Source: Christensenellaceae bacterium
GTDB taxonomy: Bacteria > Bacillota > Clostridia > Christensenellales > Aristaeellaceae
Reading direction: 5' to 3'
Assembly: GCA_012518615.1 (NCBI GenBank)
Contig: JAAYRU010000035.1
Coordinates: 1-64,000, forward strand
Length of the DNA: 64,000 bases
Part shown: piece by piece, positions 17,198 through 26,775 of the stretch
Numbering within the stretch: position 1 is the first letter of the stretch
Layout of the letters: each line of letters opens with the position of its first letter
The notes under the pieces: model-generated
Told to the model about the DNA's origin: nothing
Seen by the model: the letters and a program-made list of their open reading frames with translations, nothing else
Database searches by the model: none
Position numbers and translations under genes: made by a program

Positions 17198-18477
17198 TGA
17201 ATTATGATACTTTAAGGCGTAAACTTACTTCAACCGATGCCATGGCAGTGTTTAGAAGGCTTTATGGTCTTGAAAATGAGGGTTATTCTCACCAGATGAC
17301 AAGATATTCTCAGCTTGTAAAGAGGCATGAGGAGATTTACAACAACGAAGATTCTCTTTGCATTATAAGCTCACCCGGACGCTGCGAAATAATTGGCAAT
17401 CATACAGACCACAACAAAGGGATAGTGCTTGCCGCAGCTATAAATGTAGATGCGCTTGCCTGCGTTTCAAAGAGTGATGATAATATCGTAAGCATTCATT
17501 CAGAAGGCTATGAACCTGTAAATATAGATTTAAGCAACTTATCGCCTGTTATAGGCGAAGAGGGCACTAGCGCCTCGCTGGTTAGAGGTATAGCTTCCCG
17601 AATGGCGGAGCTAGGCTTTGAAATAGGCGGTTTTGACGCTGTTATAACATCAGATGTGCTTGGCGGCAGCGGTATATCGTCTTCCGCAGCGTTTGAAGTG
17701 CTATGCGTTTCTATTATGGATCATCTATATAACGGCTTTACTATGTCAACTCCGCTGCGCGCTAAAATTTCACAATATGCGGAAAACAATTACTTTATGA
17801 AACCTAGCGGGCTTATGGACCAGATGGCGGCTTCCGTTGGTGGTCTAGTCGCTATAGATTTTAGAAATGAAGAGCCCCAAATCACCCATCTGACACAATC
17901 GTTTGCTGAGCATGACCATGCTATGGCTATAGTTGCCCCCGGCGGTAGCCATGATGATTTAACCGATGAATACGCTTCTATACCTGAGGATATGTTAAGC
18001 GTAGCAAGGTTTTTTAATGAGGACTGCCTTCGCAAAGTAAGGCGCGAGCAGGTACTTCATTCTATTTTAGAATTAAGAAAGTCTGTAAGCGATAAGGCTA
18101 TACTTAGAGCACTGCATTTCTTTAATGAGAATGACAGGGTACAGCAGGCAGTTGAAGCACTTCAAAATGACGATTTTGAAAGCTTCCTTGACGCGCTTAA
18201 CAAGTCCGGAGTTTCCAGTTGGACTATGCTTCAAAATGTTATAGTGCCAAGTGATAGCGTGCAGCCGCTTGCGCTGTCTCAGGCTTTAGCAAATGAAGTG
18301 CTTGGCACAACAGGCGCTTCAAGGGTGCATGGCGGTGGCTTTGCAGGAACTACTCTGCATATAGTGCCGAATGATAAAATACAGGTATTCAAAGAAGAGA
18401 TGGACGCTGCGTTTGGCTATGGCGCTTGCAGCATTGTAGATGTACGCCCTGACGGTGCCTGCGTAGCATTTACTTAG
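17197..18477 (+). CDS. galK: galactokinase
   Basis: This GHMP kinase phosphorylates galactose at C1 with ATP, the entry to the Leloir pathway. It is 426 residues long. The galactokinase signature is PGRCEIIGNHTDHNKG, the Firmicute variant with Asn in place of Glu. The GHMP ATP loop is GGSGISSSAAFE. The third motif is RVHGGGFAGTT. The GTG start shares its first base with the previous stop codon, so translation is coupled to the solute-binding protein. galT and galE are not in the window. Confidence 0.93.
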   Translation: MNYDTLRRKLTSTDAMAVFRRLYGLENEGYSHQMTRYSQLVKRHEEIYNNEDSLCIISSPGRCEIIGNHTDHNKGIVLAAAINVDALACVSKSDDNIVSIHSEGYEPVNIDLSNLSPVIGEEGTSASLVRGIASRMAELGFEIGGFDAVITSDVLGGSGISSSAAFEVLCVSIMDHLYNGFTMSTPLRAKISQYAENNYFMKPSGLMDQMAASVGGLVAIDFRNEEPQITHLTQSFAEHDHAMAIVAPGGSHDDLTDEYASIPEDMLSVARFFNEDCLRKVRREQVLHSILELRKSVSDKAILRALHFFNENDRVQQAVEALQNDDFESFLDALNKSGVSSWTMLQNVIVPSDSVQPLALSQALANEVLGTTGASRVHGGGFAGTTLHIVPNDKIQVFKEEMDAAFGYGACSIVDVRPDGACVAFT

Positions 18478-18494
18478 TAAATAATATTATAAAT

Positions 18495-18534
18495 GGGGGT
18501 AGGAAAATATATCCTATCCCTTTAATTTTTTATC
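18495..18534. terminator. bidirectional terminator between galK and thiT
   Basis: GGGGTAGGA and TCCTATCCC form a stem around AAATATA, followed on the plus strand by TTTAATTTTTT. The convergent arrangement suggests it serves both genes. Confidence 0.7.
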
Positions 18535-19127
18535 TATTCTTGCTTTTCCCACAAAGTTTTAAGCATGGGATAACTTATTGCACATATAGCAACCGCTAGC
18601 AGCGTTTCAGGCAACATATAGGATATATTATATATAAGCGAGTAGTGCCAACCGGCAAGCCCGCCTTCATTTGGCCAGAGGGCATCCCATATAAGCCAGC
18701 CGGACAGGAAATGACATACAAACCGCAGAAAATAGGAAAATACTATCCCAATAAGAATGTTTAACAGTTTATTCTTGCCTATATTTTTAAATATGGAGCT
18801 TAAACCTATAACGCTGAAAGCTATTAAATAGTCAAACAGTATTATGGCTACTGCATATGTTGCGTTTGGGGCGTATGTAATGTTATTTATACCCAGTATA
18901 AGCTGTATAAGCGATAGCACGAATGCGGAAAACATTCCCCACTTTACGCCCCTTCTGTGGCTTATTAAAACAATCGGCAGCATACTACCAAAGGTAACGC
19001 TCCCGCCCATAAGCCAAGGCGAATGCAGTGTTAAAAAGGGGAGCGAAAGTATGGTTGCAATAGCAAGCAGCAAGGCCGTTTCAACAAGCCTTAGTGTGTT
19101 TTGGCGTCTGTTTTCTGTTTTAATCAT
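18534..19127 (-). CDS. thiT: ThiT-type thiamine transporter (ECF S-component)
   Basis: This integral membrane substrate-binding subunit of an energy-coupling-factor importer takes up thiamine, working with shared EcfA/A'/T proteins encoded elsewhere. The chosen start MIKTENRRQ at 19127 gives 197 residues, close to the family's usual length, and follows GAAAGGAAA. A longer frame to 19184 would run through the riboswitch terminator. About six hydrophobic segments are present, and SYMLPETLLAVAICAISYPML resembles the ThiT C-terminal helix. A TPP riboswitch immediately upstream makes the thiamine assignment strong. Confidence 0.9.
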   Translation of the reverse strand: MIKTENRRQNTLRLVETALLLAIATILSLPFLTLHSPWLMGGSVTFGSMLPIVLISHRRGVKWGMFSAFVLSLIQLILGINNITYAPNATYAVAIILFDYLIAFSVIGLSSIFKNIGKNKLLNILIGIVFSYFLRFVCHFLSGWLIWDALWPNEGGLAGWHYSLIYNISYMLPETLLAVAICAISYPMLKTLWEKQE

Positions 19128-19149
19128 AATATTTCCTTTCTTTTGTCCG

Positions 19150-19184
19150 TAGAAAAGGAAAATGCTTTGCGGAAAGCAAAGCAT
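19150..19184 (-). terminator. riboswitch-controlled terminator of thiT
   Basis: The arms ATGCTTTGC and GCAAAGCAT (19162-19184) form a perfect 9-bp stem with a 5-base loop. On the minus strand a T-rich run TTTCCTTTT follows. It lies between the TPP aptamer and the thiT start and is the likely expression platform. Confidence 0.7.
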
Positions 19185-19198
19185 ATAATTTAACTTTT

Positions 19199-19283
19199 CT
19201 TTCCTACGCCGGCATTACCCGGATCAGGTTCTAGGGTTCCGAGCTTAGCTCGATCTCAGCCGAATAAATTCAGCACCCCGCTA
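19199..19283 (-). ncRNA. TPP riboswitch (THI element)
   Basis: Read on the minus strand, the segment contains the hallmark blocks GGGGTGC, CGGCTGAGATC, ACCC and GAACCTGATCCGGGTAATGCC ending GCGTAGGAAA. Between the conserved blocks is a variable P3 arm, GAGCTAAGCTC. It binds thiamine pyrophosphate and should switch off thiT when thiamine is plentiful through the downstream terminator. Confidence 0.96.
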
Positions 19284-19298
19284 ATATATAGCAATTTA

Positions 19299-19326
19299 AT
19301 TATATCAGAGGAATTGCATTTGTCAA
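19299..19326 (-). promoter_or_regulatory. promoter of the TPP riboswitch-thiT transcript
   Basis: On the minus strand, TTGACA (19321-19326) and TATAAT (19299-19304) are both perfect consensus hexamers with a 16-base spacer, just upstream of the aptamer. Confidence 0.8.
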
Positions 19327-19359
19327 ACATCTTAAAAAGGAGCTCATACAAGCGCTTAT

Positions 19360-19388
19360 TTTACAAGGTTTTTGTAAAATGCTATAAT
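19360..19388 (+). promoter_or_regulatory. parE promoter with an overlapping palindrome
   Basis: TTTACA at 19360-19365 and TATAAT at 19383-19388 are 17 bases apart. An 8-bp inverted repeat, TTTTACAA (19359-19366) and TTGTAAAA (19372-19379), covers the -35 and spacer and could be an operator or supercoiling-sensitive element. A second dyad in the leader, TTGTGG and CCACAA (19402-19419), lies just before the AAGGAG site and contains a near-DnaA box. Confidence 0.7.
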
Positions 19389-19432
19389 TATTCGGATTAT
19401 TTTGTGGGCATATCCACAAGTTAAGGAGTATT

Positions 19433-21373
19433 ATGGCACAGGAATATACATCGCAGAATATACAGGTACTTGAAGGCTTAGATGCCGTGCGCCTTCGCCC
19501 GGGCATGTACATTGGTACTACCGGCTCTAAAGGTATGCACCATCTACTATGGGAAATTGTAGATAACGCAATAGACGAAGCTAGCAACTCTTACGCAAGT
19601 GAAATATCCGTAACACTGCACAGCGACGGTTCGTGTAGCGTATGGGATAATGGCAGGGGCGTTCCGGTTGATATGCATCCGGAGCTAAAAGTACCCGGCA
19701 TACAGGTAATATATACACGCCTTCATGCGGGAGGCAAGTTCGGTCAAAACAACTATGAGTATTCAGGCGGTCTACATGGTGTGGGCGCTGCGGCGGTAAA
19801 CGCGCTTTCAAAATGGATGGTAGTAGATAGCTTTAGGGATTGGGAACACCACCGTATGCGCTTTGAAACCGTAATTGGTAAAGATGGTAAACTACACGCA
19901 GGGCAGGTTGTAGGGGGTCTTGAAAAGGTGGGTAATACCAGAAAACGTGGAACCCTTGTGCGCTTTTTACCTGACCCTGCTGTTTTTGAAGATGTACGCT
20001 TTAATGAGGAAAATATTATTAGGAGACTTCGTGAGTTGGCTTACCTTAATAAGGGAATAAATATTAGCTTTTTAGATGAAAGGGATAGCGCCAATAAGTA
20101 CGAAGAAAGTTTCCAGTATGATGGCGGCATAGCGGACTATGTTAAATACCTAAATTCAGATAGAGCTACCCTGCATGATGAGCCCATAATGTTATCCGGC
20201 GCTAAGGATGATGTACTGTGCGAAGCTGCCTTACAGTATACTACGGAATATTCTGAAAACTTGTTTTCATATGTAAACTGTATACCTACAAGTGAAGGCG
20301 GTACGCATGAAACGGGCTTTAAGGCTGCTCTTACAAAAGCCCTTAACGAGTACGCAAGGCGTATAGGCACACTTAAAGAGAAGGACAATAACCTTTCAGG
20401 TGAGGACTTTAGAGAGGGTCTTACTTGCGTACTCAACATAAAGGTTAAAAACCCTCAGTTTGAAGGGCAGGTTAAAGGCAAGCTGGGAAATACTGAAGTA
20501 CGCCCTGCTATAGAAGCTATAATATCAAATGAGCTCACCCTGTTTTTAGAGCAGCTTAGCAATAGCGAGCTTGCAAATACTATTGTGGAAAAATCTATAA
20601 AAGCCGCAAAAGTTAGAGAAGCTACGCGCAAGGCGAGGGAAGTTGCACGCACAAAGAATGAAATCGAAGCGGCTCCCCTTGTAGGCAAGCTTTCAAGCTG
20701 TACCGGCAGAAAACCGGAAGAAAATGAACTCTTTATAGTTGAGGGAGATAGCGCAGGCGGAAGCGCAAAACAGGGGAGAGATAGGCGTTTCCAAGCGATA
20801 TTGCCGCTTCGAGGTAAGCCGCTCAATGTGGAAAAGAAAAGGCTTGACCAAGTGCTGAATAATGAGGAGTTTAGGTCTATAATAACTGCCCTTGGCACCA
20901 ATATAGATGAATCTTTTGATATAGATAATTTAAAATACCACAAGGTTATAATACTCTCCGACGCAGACCAAGACGGAGCGCATATACGGGCGATACTGCT
21001 AACTTTTTTCTTCCGCTATATGAAAGACCTTATACTAAACGGCAATGTGTATATAGGGATGCCGCCTTTATACCTTGTTAAAACAGCGAATAAATCTCGC
21101 TATGTGTACGACGATAAGGAGCTTAGCAAGATTACCTCAAAGCTTAAGAATTACACCTTGCAGCGCTATAAAGGCCTTGGTGAAATGAACCCCGAACAGC
21201 TTTGGGATACCACTATGAACCCCGCAAGCCGCAAGCTGCTTAGGGTGAGCATAGAGGATGCCGCAAGGGCGGATAGGCTTATAAGCGTACTAATGGGCGA
21301 TAAGGTTGAGCCTAGGCGCAACTATATAAGCAAATACGCAAATTTCGATAGACCTGATAACTTTTTGAGCTAA
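19433..21373 (+). CDS. parE: type II topoisomerase ATPase subunit (ParE/GyrB)
   Basis: This 646-residue ATPase/TOPRIM subunit pairs with the next gene product to pass DNA duplexes through double-strand breaks. GHKL motifs are EIVDNAIDEA, DNGRGVPVDMH and GGLHGVGAAAVNALS. TOPRIM residues are EGDSAGGSAKQGRDR and DADQDGAHIR. HHLLWEIVDN and GGKFGQNNYEYSGG are closer to Gram-positive ParE than to GyrB, in which a KFDKDSYKVSGG-like segment is usual, so I prefer topoisomerase IV. The GyrB alternative cannot be excluded without a phylogeny. It has its own promoter and is 15 bases from parC. Confidence 0.85.
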   Translation: MAQEYTSQNIQVLEGLDAVRLRPGMYIGTTGSKGMHHLLWEIVDNAIDEASNSYASEISVTLHSDGSCSVWDNGRGVPVDMHPELKVPGIQVIYTRLHAGGKFGQNNYEYSGGLHGVGAAAVNALSKWMVVDSFRDWEHHRMRFETVIGKDGKLHAGQVVGGLEKVGNTRKRGTLVRFLPDPAVFEDVRFNEENIIRRLRELAYLNKGINISFLDERDSANKYEESFQYDGGIADYVKYLNSDRATLHDEPIMLSGAKDDVLCEAALQYTTEYSENLFSYVNCIPTSEGGTHETGFKAALTKALNEYARRIGTLKEKDNNLSGEDFREGLTCVLNIKVKNPQFEGQVKGKLGNTEVRPAIEAIISNELTLFLEQLSNSELANTIVEKSIKAAKVREATRKAREVARTKNEIEAAPLVGKLSSCTGRKPEENELFIVEGDSAGGSAKQGRDRRFQAILPLRGKPLNVEKKRLDQVLNNEEFRSIITALGTNIDESFDIDNLKYHKVIILSDADQDGAHIRAILLTFFFRYMKDLILNGNVYIGMPPLYLVKTANKSRYVYDDKELSKITSKLKNYTLQRYKGLGEMNPEQLWDTTMNPASRKLLRVSIEDAARADRLISVLMGDKVEPRRNYISKYANFDRPDNFLS

Positions 21374-21388
21374 ACTAGAGGTAAATAA

Positions 21389-23827
21389 ATGACCGATATA
21401 GAAAAGAACGAAGATATTATTATAGCCCCACTTGAGGAAGTGCTCCACAACAGTATGATGCCTTATGCTGAATATGTAATAATGGAGCGCGCTCTGCCTA
21501 GAGTTGAGGACGGCTTAAAACCCGTACAAAGAAGGATACTCTATACCATGCAGGAGCTTGGTATAACTCCTGATAAACCTCATAGGAAATGCGCTCGTAT
21601 AGTGGGCGATTGCTTGGGTAAATATCATCCTCATGGGGATAGCTCTGTTTACGATGCGCTTGTGCGACTTGCTCAGCCCTTTTCGCTTAGGAATACTCTG
21701 GTTGATGGGCATGGTAACTTCGGCTCAATAGATGGTGACAGCGCTGCTGCTATGCGCTACACGGAAGCTAGAATGACCCCTCTTGCCCTTGAAATGCTCA
21801 GGGATTTAAATAAGGATACAGTACCCTTTAGGCTAAATTTTGACGATACATTAAAGGAACCCGATATACTTCCCTCAAGGTTTCCAAATGTAATGGTAAA
21901 CGGCGCTTCCGGTATAGCGGTAGGGCTTGCTACAAATATCCCTACCCACAACTTAAGGGAAACAATAAACGCCTGTATATACTATATGGAAAATCCCAAT
22001 GCTACTCTTGATGAAACAATGGAGATACTGCCTGCGCCCGATTTTCCGACAGGCGGACAGCTTATTGACACCCCTGAAATAAGAGAGGCATACGAAACCG
22101 GTAGAGGCAAGCTTACCTTAAGGGCTAAAGTGCATGTTGAGAAAGGTAGAGCTGGTAGGCACCTTCTTTGCATAACCGAAATACCCTATCAGGTGAATAA
22201 AGCGCAGATGCTAGAAAAAATACTCAAGCTATCAAATGAAAAAAAGGCTGCGCTCGGCTCTATATACGATATACGGGATGAGTCGGATAGAACGGGTCTT
22301 AGGGCTGTAGTAGAGCTTAAAAGAGATGCAGACCCTCTGCTTGTGCTAGGTTATTTATACAAATACAGCGACTTACAGGTAACATTTGGCGTAAACATGG
22401 TTATGATAGCCGAAGGAAAACCCCAGCAGCTAGGTTTGATGGAAGTAATCAAACACTATGTAGCCCACCAAAAAAATGTTGTAACAAAGCGTACTCAGTT
22501 TGACCTTGAACAAGCAAAGTCAAGGGCGCATATACTTGAAGGGCTTATAAGAGCTGTTGATAATCTGGATGAGGTAATAGCCCTTATACGAAGCTCTAAA
22601 AACGGTAAGGAAGCTAAGGAACGCCTGATGGAGCGCTTTGCCTTTACGGCAGTTCAAGCTCAGGCAATACTGGATTTAAGGCTTCAAAGGCTTACCGGTC
22701 TTGAAATACTGGAACTTAGAAAAGAGTACGAGCAGATACTCGCCAAAATTAAAGAGCTTGAGCTTATACTTAAGAGCGAAAAGAAACTCATCTCCGTTAT
22801 TAAAAAAGAGATGAAAGCAATAGCTGACGAATTTGGCGATGATAGGCGTACCGAAATAGTAAACGAAAACAAGAAGCTCAAAGCGCAGGTAGAGCTTGAT
22901 GAAATGCCCGTGCCTGAGCAAACAGTAGTAATAATAACATATAATTGGCAGCTTAGGCGTATGCAACCAAAGGCGTTTGAGAAAATAGCGCCCCCAGAAA
23001 ATGCTCAGGAACTTGTTCGCTACACATTCCGCGCTATGACTGACGAATACCTATATATATTCACAAATATGGGCAACTGTTTTAGGCTTTTGGTAGAACA
23101 GGTAGAGGAGAGCAACAAGCCTAAAGATAGGGGTATTTCAATAGGCGGGCTTATTGCAGGTTTGGATGAGGGAGAAGTGCCTGTAAGCATATTCTGCGCA
23201 TCTGCTGAAGATATTGAGCATATGCCTGATTTATTATTCTTTACAAAGAAGGGTTATATTAAACGCAGCATTGCTAAGGAATATGATATAAACCGCAGCA
23301 AGTTTATAGCTATTAAATTATCAAAGGGAGATGAGCTTATAAGCGTAAGCCAAATGCAGGACGATAAGGATGTAATAGCGCTTAGCAAAAAGGCTATGCT
23401 TATACGCTTCCCTCAAGACGAAGTTCCATCAACCGGCAGGGCAACTAGAGGCGTTGCTGCTATTAAACTAAATAAGGATGATAGCCTTTGCTTTGGCGCT
23501 CTGTTTGGTGAAGGTGATGAACTCATACTAGTTTCAGAGCGTGGCTATGCTAAAAGAATAATGTCTAGCTTTATAGATGTGCAGCATAGGGCAGGCAAGG
23601 GTTCCCGTGCTTTTGTCTTTTACAAAAACGCATCAAACGGTTCTTACATTGCGGCTCAAGGAGTTATATCCTCCCAAAGTATAGTTACGCTTTTGCAGGC
23701 ACAGGACAATATGACGCCAATATCAAGCGATGAAATAGCCTACCAAGCCTTGCCCGACAGGGGGCGCAATATAACAATGGCGCTTATGGATAATGTAGTG
23801 TGCGATATGCTTATAGAGGGTAATTGA
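21389..23827 (+). CDS. parC: type II topoisomerase breakage-rejoining subunit (ParC/GyrA)
   Basis: This 812-residue subunit cleaves and rejoins DNA. The catalytic tyrosine lies in [11 protein letters not shown]. The quinolone-resistance region reads [18 protein letters not shown]. The [18 protein letters not shown] segment and its pairing with a ParE-like partner favour ParC. In the C-terminal beta-pinwheel a degenerate GyrA-box-like QHRAGKG occurs instead of the canonical QRRGGKG, which also argues against a true gyrase. A Leu/Lys-rich coiled coil spans about residues 440-500. Confidence 0.83.
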   Translation: MTDIEKNEDIIIAPLEEVLHNSMMPYAEYVIMERALPRVEDGLKPVQRRILYTMQELGITPDKPHRKCARIVGDCLGKYHPHGDSSVYDALVRLAQPFSLRNTLVDGHGNFGSIDGDSAAAMRYTEARMTPLALEMLRDLNKDTVPFRLNFDDTLKEPDILPSRFPNVMVNGASGIAVGLATNIPTHNLRETINACIYYMENPNATLDETMEILPAPDFPTGGQLIDTPEIREAYETGRGKLTLRAKVHVEKGRAGRHLLCITEIPYQVNKAQMLEKILKLSNEKKAALGSIYDIRDESDRTGLRAVVELKRDADPLLVLGYLYKYSDLQVTFGVNMVMIAEGKPQQLGLMEVIKHYVAHQKNVVTKRTQFDLEQAKSRAHILEGLIRAVDNLDEVIALIRSSKNGKEAKERLMERFAFTAVQAQAILDLRLQRLTGLEILELRKEYEQILAKIKELELILKSEKKLISVIKKEMKAIADEFGDDRRTEIVNENKKLKAQVELDEMPVPEQTVVIITYNWQLRRMQPKAFEKIAPPENAQELVRYTFRAMTDEYLYIFTNMGNCFRLLVEQVEESNKPKDRGISIGGLIAGLDEGEVPVSIFCASAEDIEHMPDLLFFTKKGYIKRSIAKEYDINRSKFIAIKLSKGDELISVSQMQDDKDVIALSKKAMLIRFPQDEVPSTGRATRGVAAIKLNKDDSLCFGALFGEGDELILVSERGYAKRIMSSFIDVQHRAGKGSRAFVFYKNASNGSYIAAQGVISSQSIVTLLQAQDNMTPISSDEIAYQALPDRGRNITMALMDNVVCDMLIEGN

Positions 23828-23879
23828 CAAATACTCCTTGTGCATCTAAAATTAATGAAAGCAGCAAGGAAGGAGCGGC

Positions 23880-24968
23880 ATGGTTATAAGGGTTAAAAAC
23901 AAAAAAGCAAGCCTTACGATAGCGTTAATTATGTTGGCGCTTTCTTCGCTTATCGCGGTTTCGCCCTTTGCTACGCTTCAATTTGTGTTATTTGCCTCAA
24001 ATATTTTTCCACCTATATTGCTTATTGCAGCTGCCGTAGGCGGGGAAATAACATCGCTTTTTGGGCTAATAGCGCTGTTTATATCAGGGCTTATAAAAAC
24101 AGGTATAGACTTAGCGCTTCCGCTTAGTTTATTTAATGTACCAATGCTAATTGTATGGATATATTGCCTTCATAATAAAGTTCAATATAAAAGAGCTGTA
24201 ATTATGGTGTTTGTAAGCTATGTATTTTCTGTGTTAATGCTTTTTGCTTATGCTAAGCTAATTAATACCGATTTTTCTGCGAACAATCTTGCGCAAAGCA
24301 GTATAGAAACGCTTGATGCGCAACCGCAAAGGGATATGCTGCTATATGCCCTTACAAATGCGGGTCTGTTGTCGCTTGATGCATTGCCTCAGGGCGTGCC
24401 CATTTTTGACGATAGCATGGCGGGCGTAGTGCTAATGCCACATGCAAGGGAGGAGCTTTATTCTCAGCTTTTAATAAGGCTTGAAGTGCTTTTTAGGGCA
24501 CTCCCTACTACGCTTTTAACAGGGGAAAGCATTATGCTTGCAAATTGCGGTACTGCACTGGCTCTGCATATAGGAAGGCGATACGATACTAGTCTAAAAG
24601 AGGGAGAGTTTCAGCTCCCCGGAATGAAGAGCTTTACGACTTGGACGCTGAGCCCTGCATTAAAAAAGGCTATGGGAGTGCTGTTTATCGGCTACTTAAT
24701 TAGCCTATTTATACCAAAGGGAGTATTATATACCGCAGGTAAAATGATGTATGCAGTGCTGAGTGTACTACTATCTATACAAGGTTTAAGCCTTGTTGCC
24801 TTTATAGTGTCAGGCTTTACAAAGCGTTTTTATTTAAAACTTTTTTTGATTTTCGTGCTATATTTAATATTTGCCAGCAGCCTTTCATGGATAGGTCTTT
24901 TTGATATAGTATTTAAATTTCGTTCTCGTAAAAAACCAAGTAATTACAATAGACAGGAGGAAATATAA
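23880..24968 (+). CDS. YybS-like DUF2232 membrane protein
   Basis: This 362-residue polytopic membrane protein has about eight hydrophobic segments. Its position immediately before rplI, and its topology, match the YybS (DUF2232) proteins that precede rplI in Bacillota. The GdpP/YybT phosphodiesterase gene that often lies between yybS and rplI is absent here. Its stop codon overlaps the rplI start by one base. The family's molecular role is not established. Assignment is by context and general sequence character. Confidence 0.65.
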   Translation: MVIRVKNKKASLTIALIMLALSSLIAVSPFATLQFVLFASNIFPPILLIAAAVGGEITSLFGLIALFISGLIKTGIDLALPLSLFNVPMLIVWIYCLHNKVQYKRAVIMVFVSYVFSVLMLFAYAKLINTDFSANNLAQSSIETLDAQPQRDMLLYALTNAGLLSLDALPQGVPIFDDSMAGVVLMPHAREELYSQLLIRLEVLFRALPTTLLTGESIMLANCGTALALHIGRRYDTSLKEGEFQLPGMKSFTTWTLSPALKKAMGVLFIGYLISLFIPKGVLYTAGKMMYAVLSVLLSIQGLSLVAFIVSGFTKRFYLKLFLIFVLYLIFASSLSWIGLFDIVFKFRSRKKPSNYNRQEEI

Positions 24969-25417
24969 TGAAGGTTATATTATTGCAGGATGTACCCGGT
25001 ACAGGCAAAAAGGGTGAGGTGTTAAATGTATCCGATGGCTATGCGCGTAACTTTTTGTTTCCGCGCAAATGGGCAATGCAGGCGACCGACAAGGCCGTTA
25101 AAGAGGTTGAGCGCCGCAAGGAAATAGAAAGGCGCAATGAAGCTGAAAGGCTTAAAGAAGCTCAGGATCTTGCCAGTACGCTTGAAGGAAAGACCGTAGT
25201 TGTAAACGCTAAGGCGGGGGAAGGCGGCAGGCTATATGGCAGCATTACATCGCAAGAGGTTGCTGATGCATTAAAGCGCTATTTTGGAACAGAAATAGAC
25301 AAGCGAAAGATAGACCTTAAAGAATCCGTCCGCCAGCTTGGTGAAAGCAAGCTTGAGGTAAAACTTTACCCCGGTGTATCTGCTAATATGATATTAAAAG
25401 TGGTAGAAGCTAAGTAA
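24968..25417 (+). CDS. rplI: 50S ribosomal protein L9
   Basis: This 149-residue ribosomal protein has the N-terminal signature [20 protein letters not shown], a long connecting helix (about 41-75) and a C-terminal domain ([14 protein letters not shown]). Length and order are normal. It overlaps yybS by one base and follows an AGGAGG site placed inside the yybS 3' end. dnaB follows by 4 bases, the usual Bacillota order. Confidence 0.97.
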   Translation: MKVILLQDVPGTGKKGEVLNVSDGYARNFLFPRKWAMQATDKAVKEVERRKEIERRNEAERLKEAQDLASTLEGKTVVVNAKAGEGGRLYGSITSQEVADALKRYFGTEIDKRKIDLKESVRQLGESKLEVKLYPGVSANMILKVVEAK

Positions 25418-25421
25418 AAAA

Positions 25422-26774
25422 ATGACCAACTTTTCTCCTTTGGATGTACAGACGCCTCCAAACAGTCAGGAGGCGGAAAAATCGGTGCTTGGCGCACTGA
25501 TGCAGGATTCGAACGCTCTTTCCGAAGCGCTTGAACTGCTCAATAGCGATGATTTTTACAATCCCCGTCACATTGCAATATACGAAGCCATGGTTTCCCT
25601 TAACAGCCAGACTAGGGCGGTGGATCTTGTAACCATGGATGCTGAGCTTTCCCGCACCGGTAAGCTTGACGGAATAGGCGGGGTAAGCTACCTTGTTGAG
25701 CTTGTGCGCTATGTGCCTACCACCGTTCATTTAAGGCATTATATTAATATAGTGCTTGAAAAATCTACGCTTCGTAAACTTATAAACGCATCCAATGAGA
25801 TAAGCCGAAATTGCTATCAGCAGCAGATGGATTTGCAGGACATACTTATCCACGCTGAAAAATCCATATTCGATATAGTTATGCGCCGCACCGGCAGCCA
25901 AAGGCTGATACATATATCCGAGGTGATGAAGCAAAGCTATAAGAAAATGGAGGAAATAGCCTTAAATAAGGGTGCAATATCCGGAGTACCTACAGGCTTT
26001 ACCCTAGTTGATGATTTGCTTACCGGAATGCATCCGGGTGAATTTTTGCTGATTGGTGCAAGACCAAGTATGGGTAAGACAAGCTTTGCTATAAATATTG
26101 CGACACATGCTGCGCTTAAAGGCTTTACTACAGCCATATTCAGCCTTGAAATGCCAAGCGAACATATTGCTACCCGTATATTGTGTTGTGAGGCTAAGGT
26201 AAACATGCAAAAAGCGAGAAACGGCACGCTTACATCTGAGGAGTGGAGCAAGCTTGCAATGGCAATAGCGCCGCTAGCGAAGGCGCCGCTCTATTTAGAT
26301 GACACTTCTTCGCTTACGCCTACTCAGCTTAGAAGCCGCAGCCGTAGCCTTATGATGGAGTTAGGCAAATTAGATTTAATAGTTATAGACTATCTTCAAC
26401 TCATGAGCTCAGATTCTCGTGCTGAAAACCGCCAGCTTGAGGTAAGCGAAATATCAAGAAAATTAAAAGCAATTGCGCTTGAACTTAAAGTGCCTGTACT
26501 TGCTTGTGCCCAGTTATCCAGAGCTAATGTGCAGCGCTCGGGCAAGCGACCTATGCTATCTGACCTTAGGGATTCAGGCTCTATAGAGCAGGATGCCGAT
26601 GTTGTTATGTTTTTGCACAGAGAAAGCTACTATCAGGAAAGCAGCGAAGACACCAATATTGCAGAGGTAATAATAGCCAAGCAGAGGAACGGTCCTCTTG
26701 GAACTGTAAAACTCTATTGGCATGATGAATATACACTATTTGAAGATCTACTAGAAGACACAAGGAGCGAATAA
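25422..26774 (+). CDS. dnaB: replicative DNA helicase DnaB
   Basis: This 450-residue hexameric helicase drives the replication fork. The N-terminal primase-interacting domain (PPNSQEAEKSVLGALM) covers residues 8-110. The RecA-like domain has Walker A GARPSMGKTS and Walker B LIVIDYLQLM, then the LSRANVQRSGKRPMLSDLRDSG segment. The ribosome-binding site before ATG 25422 is poor, which suggests coupling to rplI translation. No intein or frameshift is seen. Confidence 0.96.
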   Translation: MTNFSPLDVQTPPNSQEAEKSVLGALMQDSNALSEALELLNSDDFYNPRHIAIYEAMVSLNSQTRAVDLVTMDAELSRTGKLDGIGGVSYLVELVRYVPTTVHLRHYINIVLEKSTLRKLINASNEISRNCYQQQMDLQDILIHAEKSIFDIVMRRTGSQRLIHISEVMKQSYKKMEEIALNKGAISGVPTGFTLVDDLLTGMHPGEFLLIGARPSMGKTSFAINIATHAALKGFTTAIFSLEMPSEHIATRILCCEAKVNMQKARNGTLTSEEWSKLAMAIAPLAKAPLYLDDTSSLTPTQLRSRSRSLMMELGKLDLIVIDYLQLMSSDSRAENRQLEVSEISRKLKAIALELKVPVLACAQLSRANVQRSGKRPMLSDLRDSGSIEQDADVVMFLHRESYYQESSEDTNIAEVIIAKQRNGPLGTVKLYWHDEYTLFEDLLEDTRSE

Positions 26775-26775
26775 G

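Noticed and set aside
19128..19184. Upstream start for thiT giving a 216-residue protein
   Set aside because: It lies inside the riboswitch terminator stem. MIKTENRRQ has a suitable RBS and the family's usual length.
23828..23879. Possible terminator after parC (TCCTTG with CAAGGA)
   Set aside because: The stem is short with a long loop and no T-run, so it is not supported.
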